NCBI GenBank assembly: GCA_015487405.1
Contig: WFPV01000222.1
Span: 1-7,777, forward strand
Length of the DNA stretch: 7,777 bases
Source: Aquifex sp.
Lineage (GTDB): Bacteria > Aquificota > Aquificia > Aquificales > Aquificaceae
Reading direction: 5' to 3'
In this document: positions 1 through 5,285 of the stretch, piece after piece
How the letters are laid out: each line of letters begins with the position of its first letter
Numbering within the stretch: position 1 is the stretch's first letter
The notes under the pieces: generated by a model
The model's input: only the letters and a program-made list of their open reading frames with translations
The model's database searches: none
What the model was told of the DNA's origin: nothing
Translations under genes and position numbers: made by a program

Positions 1-165
1 GTATTGAAGCCAAAGAGGTTAAGGGGATTTTTTAAGCTGAAAGGGAGTAGCTTCGCTATACCCCTGTATGGGGGTATAGGTAGGAGTAGGGGGGATGTGA
101 ACCTGCCTGTGGTGGTAAGGTACCCCAAAGAGGGTGTAAACCCACCCGAAGCCTCGCATCTTTGA
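1..165 (+). CDS. tnpB: TnpB-like RNA-guided nuclease/transposon accessory protein, C-terminal fragment
   Basis: Frame 1 is open from the first base to a TGA at 163-165, giving 54 residues with no start codon of its own, so it is the 3' end of a gene beginning upstream. It is rich in basic and glycine residues and ends with VNPPEASHL. That resembles the proline-rich 'PPEA.pL' tail common in TnpB proteins of thermophiles, where the last codons overlap the right-end palindrome. TnpB is an RNA-guided DNA nuclease with a RuvC fold that uses an omega RNA made from the element's 3' end. The RuvC motifs and zinc finger would lie upstream and cannot be checked here. The call therefore depends on the C-terminal tail and the flanking end structure. 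Its stop codon sits in the 3' arm of the terminal hairpin. Confidence 0.58.
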   Translation, partial: VLKPKRLRGFFKLKGSSFAIPLYGGIGRSRGDVNLPVVVRYPKEGVNPPEASHL

Positions 166-180
166 TGCGGGGTAGTTCAC
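56..180 (+). ncRNA. Putative omega RNA (reRNA) 3' scaffold of the TnpB element
   Basis: Three stem-loops follow one another on the plus strand. The first is a perfect 9-bp stem, 56-64 with 71-79, with a 6-nt loop. The second is a 4-bp GGGT/ACCC stem, 132-135 with 140-143, closed by GTAA, which is a GNRA-type tetraloop in RNA. The third is a stem of about 10 bp, 151-160 with 164-173, with a TTT loop and two G-T wobbles. Known omega RNAs derive from this part of such elements, and their guide begins just outside the right end. If so, the guide would start near 181. Expression and the 5' boundary are not visible from sequence. Confidence 0.38.
151..173. repeat. Terminal imperfect palindrome of the IS right end
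   Basis: GCCTCGCATC (151-160) pairs with GATGCGGGGT (164-173) around a TTT loop, with two G-T wobbles when read on the plus strand. It lies a few bases inside the presumed element boundary, as expected for the hairpin bound by the Y1 (HUH) transposase of this family. It also sits just downstream of the permease gene on the minus strand. It lacks a clear T-tract in that direction, so it is a poor candidate for an intrinsic terminator. Confidence 0.6.
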
Positions 181-1151
181 TTCACAAACTCCTTCTCCCT
201 CACCCTGGGGTCTATGTAGGCAAGCAGCAGGTCTGCTATCAAGTTTCCTAAAAGGAGCATTATGGTTCCTATGTATAGTCCCCCCATAACGAGGAACAAG
301 TCCTGCGAAAGGACTGCGTTAAGCATGAGCATCCCCATACCCGGCCAACCTACGATTATCTCTATTAACGCTGCTCCAGAGATGAGTCCCGCAATCTCGT
401 AGCCTATAAGTGTGGTGAAGGGGTTCATGGCATTCTTTAGGACGTGTTTGACCAAAGTAAAGGTTCCTACCCCTTTTGCTCTTAGCATAGTAACCATAGG
501 GCTGTGAAGAACCTCCAGAACGGAGCTTCTGGTAAGCCTAATCAGTCCCGCTAAGGAGACGAGGGCTATGGAAAGAGAAGGAATTATTAGGTGTTTCAGA
601 ATGTCCATAATCTTTTCTAAAGTAGTAAGCTTTTCAAAGTTCGGACTCTGAATACCTCCCACTGGAAGAATGCCGGTCTTTGCGGCAAAGAACAGGAATA
701 TAAAGGCTAAGAAGAAAGAAGGTACCGACATAAAGGTGTAAGCGTAAGCCTGAACGAGTTTATCGAACCAGGAGCCTTCCTTGAAGGCTGCCAGGGTTCC
801 TATGGGAATCGCGAGAAGCCAGGCAATTAGTGCGGAACTGACTGTAAGCAGCAAAGTGTTGGGAATTCTTTCCAAGATTAGATCCAATACCGGTGCATGG
901 TACTGAAAGGAGTAGCCGAGGTCAAAGAGGAGAGCATTTTTTAACCACCTTAGGTATTGGATTATTACCGGCTGGTCTAAGCCGTATAGATGCTTTAACC
1001 TTTCTATGGTCTCGGGGGAGATTTGGGGATTTAGTCTTAGCTGGTCGAGATAATCTCCCGGAGCTAGTTTGATTATGAGAAAGGATAGGAAAGTAACCCC
1101 GATAAGTGTTATAAAAGCTTGAAAAAGCCTATAAAGGAGATACTTAAACAT
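177..1151 (-). CDS. dppB: Peptide/nickel-type ABC transporter permease (DppB/OppB family)
   Basis: This 324-residue integral inner-membrane protein matches the DppB/OppB permease class, which forms half of the channel of peptide, nickel or opine ABC importers. The N-terminus (MFKYLLYRLFQAFITLIGV, then APGD at 30-33) is the usual first helix plus loop. Further hydrophobic segments lie around 97-120, 135-157, 187-206, 246-268 and 287-312. The cytoplasmic EAA-like loop that docks on the ATPase is at about 213-244 (RAKGVGT...KHVLKNAMNP). The protein ends DPRVREKEFVK, close to the normal DPR-type end of the family. Its stop codon at 177-179 falls inside the presumed IS right end. The start abuts the stop of the upstream gene, and no Shine-Dalgarno sequence is visible, so translation is probably coupled. 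No DppC-type partner, ATPase or binding protein is in the window, so the substrate cannot be assigned. Confidence 0.9.
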   Translation of the reverse strand: MFKYLLYRLFQAFITLIGVTFLSFLIIKLAPGDYLDQLRLNPQISPETIERLKHLYGLDQPVIIQYLRWLKNALLFDLGYSFQYHAPVLDLILERIPNTLLLTVSSALIAWLLAIPIGTLAAFKEGSWFDKLVQAYAYTFMSVPSFFLAFIFLFFAAKTGILPVGGIQSPNFEKLTTLEKIMDILKHLIIPSLSIALVSLAGLIRLTRSSVLEVLHSPMVTMLRAKGVGTFTLVKHVLKNAMNPFTTLIGYEIAGLISGAALIEIIVGWPGMGMLMLNAVLSQDLFLVMGGLYIGTIMLLLGNLIADLLLAYIDPRVREKEFVK

Positions 1152-1520
1152 TCAGAAGTAGTTGGCTATGTAATACTTAGTTTCAGAAAAGTACCTTTCT
1201 ATCTCGTCTTTATGTTTTTCCTTCACGTACTTCACCACTTTATAGTCGTCCCAGTAACCTATTATGGGAATCCAGTCGGGAATTCTGTCCTTCTTTTCTA
1301 CGAAGTACCAAAGGGCCGCCATGAAGTCTTCACGGGCTTCGGGCTTCAAATCAAAGTTCGGGTCAGATAGAATCCTGTAAAGAAGTTTAACGTCAAGCAA
1401 GAGGTTTCTAACGTATTCCATAGTGGGAGGAACTTCCGAGAGTTTCTTCTTGAAAGCTTTACTCAATTTATTGAAATCGTTATACAGGTAGCCTTTAAAC
1501 TGTGCGAGCCTTTCCTCCAT
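1152..1520 (-). CDS. DUF1232 (YkvA-like) domain protein
   Basis: This 122-residue protein has a charged, probably helical N-terminal half (1-40) and a DUF1232 core at about 41-97. The signature is ALWYFVEKKDRIPDWIPIIGYWDD (69-92): a short hydrophobic stretch, then D-x-IPD-x-IP, then an aromatic/Gly pair and DD. This family occurs widely in bacteria and is thought to be membrane-associated, but its function is not established. The C-terminal tail (98-122) is charged and then aromatic. Its TGA is followed directly by the ATG of the permease gene, so the two are probably co-transcribed. The start codon is 15 bp from the divergent enolase start. A perfect TATAAT ends 6 nt upstream of the ATG, which would make this transcript leaderless or nearly so. 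A link to the transporter is only suggested by position. Confidence 0.75.
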   Translation of the reverse strand: MEERLAQFKGYLYNDFNKLSKAFKKKLSEVPPTMEYVRNLLLDVKLLYRILSDPNFDLKPEAREDFMAALWYFVEKKDRIPDWIPIIGYWDDYKVVKYVKEKHKDEIERYFSETKYYIANYF

Positions 1521-1526
1521 ATTAAG

Positions 1527-1532
1527 ATTATA
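1527..1532 (-). promoter_or_regulatory. Candidate -10 box (TATAAT) for the DUF1232-dppB unit
   Basis: On the minus strand a perfect TATAAT lies 6 nt before the ATG at 1520. Transcription usually starts 6 to 8 nt after this hexamer, so the mRNA would begin at or beside the start codon. The hexamer about 17 nt further upstream (ACCTTC, inside enolase codons) is a poor -35 match, so the call rests on the -10 element and the position. The opposite strand of the same 15-bp spacer must also serve enolase, or enolase must use a promoter inside the DUF1232 gene. Confidence 0.42.
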
Positions 1533-1535
1533 TAC

Positions 1536-2816
1536 ATGTCAAAGATAGTGAAGGTAAAGGGAAGAGAGGTCTTAGACAGCAGGGGAAATCCCACCGTTGA
1601 GGTTGAGGTTCATTTGGAAAGCGGTGCAGTGGGAAGGGCTATTGTCCCGAGCGGTGCCTCCACCGGAGAGCGGGAAGCTTTAGAGCTCAGGGATGGAGAC
1701 CCCAAGAGATACCTCGGTAAAGGAGTCTTAAAGGCTGTAGATAATGTAAACAGCGTAATAGCTAAGGCTCTCATAGGACTTGAGCCTTACAACCAGAGGG
1801 AGATAGACAAGATTCTCATTGAGCTGGATGGAACGGAAAACAAGAGCAGACTCGGAGCAAACGCGATATTAGGAACGAGCATGGCCGTAGCACGTGCCGC
1901 GGCAAGCGAGCTGGGAATCCCCCTATACCAATACCTTGGCGGAAAGTTCGGCTACAGGCTTCCCGTTCCATTGATGAATGTAATAAACGGTGGAGCTCAC
2001 GCGGATAATCCCCTTGATATTCAGGAATTCATGATTGTTCCCGTGTGCGGTGGTAGTTTCAGAGAAGCTCTGAGAGCGGGAGTTGAGACCTTCCACAATC
2101 TGAAGAAAATTCTAAAAGAAAAAGGCTACTCCACCAACGTAGGAGACGAAGGAGGCTTCGCTCCCAACATCTCTTCCTCTGAAGAGGCCTTGGATACCCT
2201 TATGCAGGCTATAGAGAAAGCCGGCTACAAACCCGGTGAAGATATACTTCTGGCTTTAGATGTAGCATCCTCAGAGTTCTACGAAGGTGGATACTACCAA
2301 TTTGAAGGAAAGAAAATGAACGCAGAAGATATGGTAGAGTTCTACAAAAAACTCACCGATAGGTATCCAATTATTTCCATAGAAGACCCTATGGGTGAGA
2401 ACGACTGGGAAGGCTGGAAGCTCGTCACGAGGGAGCTCGGAGACAAGGTTCAGCTCGTAGGGGACGACCTATTTACCACAAATCCCAAGATACTCAGGAA
2501 GGGAATAGAGGAAGGCGTTGCTAACGCTATTCTCGTTAAACTGAACCAGATAGGAACGGTTTCCGAGACCTTAGATACTGTGATGCTCGCAAAGGAGAGA
2601 GGCTATTCGGCGATTATCTCCCACAGGAGTGGAGAAACTGAGGATACATTTATCTCTCACCTTGCGGTAGCTACGAATGCGGGACAGATAAAGACAGGCT
2701 CCGCTTCCAGAACGGACAGGATAGCTAAATACAACGAACTGCTTAGAATAGAGGAGGGACTGGGGGATGGGTCGGTCTTCTGGGGAAAAGAAGAGTTCTA
2801 CAGATTCCTTCGTTAA
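1536..2816 (+). CDS. eno: Enolase (phosphopyruvate hydratase, EC 4.2.1.11)
   Basis: Enolase interconverts 2-phosphoglycerate and phosphoenolpyruvate in glycolysis and gluconeogenesis, in the cytosol, with Mg2+. The 426-residue length is normal and all key elements are present. These are the SRGNPTVEVEV N-terminal motif (15-25), the mobile SGASTGE loop (39-45), H155 in NGGAH, E164 in DIQEF and the general acid E205 in GDEGG. The Mg2+ ligands are D242 (LDVASSE), E283 (SIEDP) and D310 (VGDD). The catalytic base K335 sits in VKLNQIGT, with the HRSGET loop at 363-368 and K386 in QIKTGS. The protein should be catalytically competent. No Shine-Dalgarno sequence precedes the ATG, which lies 15 bp from a divergent start codon, so a leaderless or very short leader mRNA is likely. 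In an autotroph with a reductive TCA cycle the flux would mainly be gluconeogenic, but that is inference. Confidence 0.98.
   Translation: MSKIVKVKGREVLDSRGNPTVEVEVHLESGAVGRAIVPSGASTGEREALELRDGDPKRYLGKGVLKAVDNVNSVIAKALIGLEPYNQREIDKILIELDGTENKSRLGANAILGTSMAVARAAASELGIPLYQYLGGKFGYRLPVPLMNVINGGAHADNPLDIQEFMIVPVCGGSFREALRAGVETFHNLKKILKEKGYSTNVGDEGGFAPNISSSEEALDTLMQAIEKAGYKPGEDILLALDVASSEFYEGGYYQFEGKKMNAEDMVEFYKKLTDRYPIISIEDPMGENDWEGWKLVTRELGDKVQLVGDDLFTTNPKILRKGIEEGVANAILVKLNQIGTVSETLDTVMLAKERGYSAIISHRSGETEDTFISHLAVATNAGQIKTGSASRTDRIAKYNELLRIEEGLGDGSVFWGKEEFYRFLR
2752..2758 (+). promoter_or_regulatory. Ribosome binding site fixing the ftsB-like start
   Basis: AGGAGGG, 8 nt before the ATG at 2767, is a strong Shine-Dalgarno match inside the last codons of eno. 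It supports this start even though the gene then overlaps eno by 50 bp. No other ATG, GTG or TTG follows in frame before the hydrophobic segment and most of the coiled coil. Confidence 0.75.
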
Positions 2817-3096
2817 AAACTTCCTGTACATTCTTCTCTTCGTTCTCCTTTTAAACACTTTTGCCAATCTTTTCCTCTCTAAACCTACGGTCTTTGACCT
2901 ACTGCGGCTTAGGGTACTTGAGAAGGAATTGGACAAAAAGATTAAGGAGGAGCTAAATAAGAACCGTAGGCTTCAGAACATTTACGAGTTTATGAAAAGG
3001 AATCCGAGGGAGTTTAAAGAGATGTTCATAAGAGAGTACCTATTAAAAATAAGGAAGGGGGAAAGGATTCATCCACTTCCGGAAAACCTTCGGTAA
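2767..3096 (+). CDS. ftsB: FtsB/DivIC-like septum formation initiator
   Basis: This 109-residue bitopic protein has a polar N-terminus (1-17), one transmembrane helix (about 18-38) and then a charged helical stretch likely to form a coiled coil (about 43-78). The C-terminal part carries the FtsB/DivIC pattern: residues like 'NPREFKEMFIREYLLKIRKGE', where the family has 'dPeyiEkiAReelglvkpGE'. FtsB and DivIC bridge early and late divisome proteins (with FtsL and FtsQ/DivIB) at the inner membrane. The position directly after eno supports this, since eno-ftsB adjacency is common in bacteria. The start overlaps eno by 50 bp in another frame and is backed by a strong Shine-Dalgarno sequence. The stop TAA abuts the stop of the convergent gspE with no base between. 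Sequence similarity to well-studied FtsB is weak, so the call rests on architecture, tail motif and context. Confidence 0.72.
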   Translation: MGRSSGEKKSSTDSFVKNFLYILLFVLLLNTFANLFLSKPTVFDLLRLRVLEKELDKKIKEELNKNRRLQNIYEFMKRNPREFKEMFIREYLLKIRKGERIHPLPENLR

Positions 3097-4503
3097 TCAC
3101 TTTATAACGCTTAGAACCTCACTGCTCGTAGTTATTCCCTTCAGAATCTTGTCTATTCCGTCCTCGAGCATTGTTCTGAAGCCTTTCTTCCGTGCGAGCT
3201 TCCTAATCTCGTTGGCGTCCTGGGTTTGGTTTATGAGTTTTTTTAGTTCCTCGTCAAGTTCAAGAACCTCAAATATTCCTGTCCTTCCGCGGTATCCCGT
3301 TCCGAGACAGTGCTCACAACCCTTACCCCTGTAAAATACGAATCTCTCACTCTCAGGAAGTCCAAGCTCCCTCAATTCCTCCTTTGTGGGTTCGTAGGGC
3401 TCCTTACAGTGTTCGCACACCTTCCTCACGAGCCTTTGGGCTATTACCCCCTCCAAGGAAGAGGCTATAAGGAAAGGTTCTATTCCCATGTCCTTGAGTC
3501 TGGTGATAGCGGAGGGGGCATCGTTGGTGTGAAGGGTAGAGAGAACAAGGTGTCCCGTGAGAGCCGCCTGAACGGCAACCTCTGCAGTTTCCGGGTCTCT
3601 TATCTCTCCCACCATTATGATGTCGGGGTCTTGCCTTAAGATTGAACGCAGCCCTGCGGCGAAGGTCAGTCCCACCTTCGGGTTTACCTGTATCTGGCTG
3701 ATGCCCTTTACTTGATACTCTACGGGGTCCTCTATGGTTATTATGTTCTTTTTAGGATTTTTAACGTGGAGGAGCATAGCGTACAGGGTGGTAGACTTTC
3801 CCGCACCGGTGGGTCCCGTTACGAGGACTATACCGTAAGGTCTCTGAGCCAACCTCTTTACCTTCTCCACATCCTCCTTTGAGAGTCCGAGTTCATTCAG
3901 GGTTAGGAGGCTCCCCGTTTTCTCAAGGAGCCTGAGAACCACCCTCTCCCCGTGGAGCGTTGGGACGGTGGATACCCTTATATCGTAATCTTTTGAACCT
4001 ATCCTCACCCTTATCTTCCCATCCTGGGGAACGCGTTTCTCCGCAACGTTGAGCTTCGCCATAACCTTTATACGGGAAACAACCTCGTGATACAGGGAGT
4101 TGGGAATCTTCGTGTAGTCGTGGAGTACTCCATCCATCCTGATGCGAACTATGGTCTCATCCTCGTAAGGCTCAAAGTGAATGTCCGAAGCGGAAACGGA
4201 GGAAGCTTTTATGAGAACAGTGTTCACGAGCCTAACCGCTGGCGAGTCGTCCCTCTGAAATAGTATGTCTTCACTCTCTTCCTTGGTTTCCTCCTCCTCT
4301 ACCTGCACGCTTTCAAGGGAGAGCTTTTCCTGTATCAGCTTTGCGTACTCCTCGGAGGAAACTACCTTCAGTCTAACGTTCTTACCTTTCAGAAAGCGGA
4401 GCTCCTCCACCCTGAAGGGGTCGTAACCTTCCGGTACTACAACGAGAAGCTCTCTCTCTTCTTCGTACTCGATTATGTAGTCCAAACTACTCAATTCGGA
4501 CAT
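3097..4503 (-). CDS. gspE: Type II secretion system ATPase GspE
   Basis: This is a cytoplasmic secretion ATPase that powers pseudopilus assembly in the type II secretion system. The 468 residues comprise a short acidic N-terminal region (1-85), an N2-type domain (about 86-205, with SDIHFEP at 106-112 and RMDG at 122-125) and the RecA-like ATPase. Walker A is GPTGAGKST (230-238), the Asp box is around IITIEDPVEY (254-263), Walker B is DIIMVGEIRD (294-303) and the His box is GHLVLSTLHTN (317-327). A four-cysteine zinc site follows (C363/C366 and C396/C399), as in GspE and PilB. The gene overlaps gspC by 17 bp and has a very strong Shine-Dalgarno sequence. PilB of type IV pili is the main alternative. 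The short N-terminus and the GspC neighbour favour GspE. The other secretion genes (gspD, F-M) are not in the window. Confidence 0.92.
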   Translation of the reverse strand: MSELSSLDYIIEYEEERELLVVVPEGYDPFRVEELRFLKGKNVRLKVVSSEEYAKLIQEKLSLESVQVEEEETKEESEDILFQRDDSPAVRLVNTVLIKASSVSASDIHFEPYEDETIVRIRMDGVLHDYTKIPNSLYHEVVSRIKVMAKLNVAEKRVPQDGKIRVRIGSKDYDIRVSTVPTLHGERVVLRLLEKTGSLLTLNELGLSKEDVEKVKRLAQRPYGIVLVTGPTGAGKSTTLYAMLLHVKNPKKNIITIEDPVEYQVKGISQIQVNPKVGLTFAAGLRSILRQDPDIIMVGEIRDPETAEVAVQAALTGHLVLSTLHTNDAPSAITRLKDMGIEPFLIASSLEGVIAQRLVRKVCEHCKEPYEPTKEELRELGLPESERFVFYRGKGCEHCLGTGYRGRTGIFEVLELDEELKKLINQTQDANEIRKLARKKGFRTMLEDGIDKILKGITTSSEVLSVIK

Positions 4504-5281
4504 TTATCTCCTCCTTCTTTCCTCCTCTGATAAGTACTACTTTTAAATTTGGCTCGTTTCTGAGCATCTGTAAAATCCTGAAGGCGTCCTCACCACTCGT
4601 TATGGTCATGTTGTTTATAGAGACGAGTATATCCCCCCTCCTTATACCGAGTCTGTGGAAGATACTTCCGGGTTTTACCCACTCAAAGATAAACCCTTCC
4701 GTTTTTCCCCCCTTCACGTAGGGGACAAGCCGTATCTGGGTGAACATCTTCGCAGGGTCCTTCGTTATGGCTTCCACCTCCCTCCTGCTTATCACTACCT
4801 CTTTAGAGTAGGTCCTTTGAGGGAGAGATACCCTTCGGGTGGTGATTCCTCCCTTCCCCTTTCGGGGTTTGAACTCTAAAAAGTACTCTTTTCCCCCGGT
4901 GGAGAGGAGAACTCCGTTTGGGAGAACTTTTTTAAGGGTATAACCCTTTATGCTTTCTCCTTCCTCTACGAACTTCTCTTTTCCATTCCCGAACACCGCC
5001 CCTCTCAACTTTTCAGAAAGGATTATTCCCTTCAGGTTCAGGTCGGTGGGAGCCGGTAGGGCTTCTTGTTTTGTTATGCTCACAGGTTCTTTTCTTTCTT
5101 CCCCTTCAAAGAACTTAATTATTAATTTCTCAACTTCCGCGGGATTAACACTTTCCCTTTTTTTCTCCACTTTCGGGACGAACCTTACGTTGAGTGCTTC
5201 CCTGAGCGTAAGGAAAAATAGGAGAGAACTCAGAACTGCAGAGAGTACGAAAGCCACTCCGAAGGAGTATATAAGAATCAT
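4487..5281 (-). CDS. gspC: Type II secretion system inner-membrane protein GspC with PDZ domain
   Basis: GspC links the inner-membrane platform to the outer-membrane secretin GspD and helps select substrates. The 264 residues show one N-terminal transmembrane helix (about 4-26) and a charged periplasmic linker (30-78). The GspC homology region follows at about 80-137: LNLKGIILSEKLRGAVF, a K-x-FVEEGESIKGYTLKKVLPNGVLL stretch and a final EYFLEF strand. After a linker comes a C-terminal PDZ domain (about 176-264), with GFIFEWVKPGSIFHRLGIRRGD and INNMTITS typical of GspC-type PDZ repeats. The gene starts 4 bp after the ornithine decarboxylase stop and has no visible Shine-Dalgarno sequence, so translation may depend on coupling. 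It overlaps gspE by 17 bp. The position next to gspE agrees with the call, although a contiguous gspC-gspE pair without gspD between is not the classical order. Confidence 0.85.
   Translation of the reverse strand: MILIYSFGVAFVLSAVLSSLLFFLTLREALNVRFVPKVEKKRESVNPAEVEKLIIKFFEGEERKEPVSITKQEALPAPTDLNLKGIILSEKLRGAVFGNGKEKFVEEGESIKGYTLKKVLPNGVLLSTGGKEYFLEFKPRKGKGGITTRRVSLPQRTYSKEVVISRREVEAITKDPAKMFTQIRLVPYVKGGKTEGFIFEWVKPGSIFHRLGIRRGDILVSINNMTITSGEDAFRILQMLRNEPNLKVVLIRGGKKEEINVRIE
4509..4516 (-). promoter_or_regulatory. Ribosome binding site of gspE
   Basis: AAGGAGGA on the minus strand, 5 nt before the gspE ATG, is a near-perfect Shine-Dalgarno sequence. It lies within the gspC 3' coding end and confirms that gspE starts inside gspC, giving a 17-bp overlap. 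Confidence 0.8.
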
Positions 5282-5285
5282 TTAA

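Larger units (their letters stand above)
1..180 (+). mobile_element. Right end of an IS200/IS605-family insertion element (partial, runs off the left edge)
   Basis: The segment combines an open frame resembling a TnpB C-terminus with a terminal imperfect palindrome and a closing GGGG-TAGTTCAC string. This arrangement is typical of IS200/IS605-family right ends, where the transposase end overlaps the subterminal hairpin. The last hairpin spans 151-173, and the element probably ends at or near the TTCAC at 176-180. That pentamer is repeated immediately outside, at 181-185. The left end, any tnpA and the catalytic part of tnpB lie outside the window, so the element could be complete, tnpB-only or a remnant. 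Family assignment rests on recognising the end structure, not on a database match. Confidence 0.62.

Noticed and set aside
151..173. The IS-end hairpin as an intrinsic terminator of the permease transcript
   Set aside because: On the minus strand it is followed by GGCTTCGGGTGGG-type sequence with no T-tract. Its place at the element end explains it.
1537..1542. A perfect minus-strand TTGACA near the TATAAT upstream of the DUF1232 gene
   Set aside because: It is only 4 bp from the TATAAT, far too close for a -35/-10 pair, and it is simply the complement of the first enolase codons.
3080..3094. Possible hairpin CCGGAA...TTCGG at the end of the ftsB-like gene as a terminator
   Set aside because: The stem is about 5 bp with a bulge and there is no following T-tract on either strand.
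3097..4503. Assignment of the ATPase to type IV pilus PilB
   Set aside because: Both families share the Walker and four-cysteine motifs, but the shorter N-terminus and direct overlap with a PDZ-containing gspC favour GspE.
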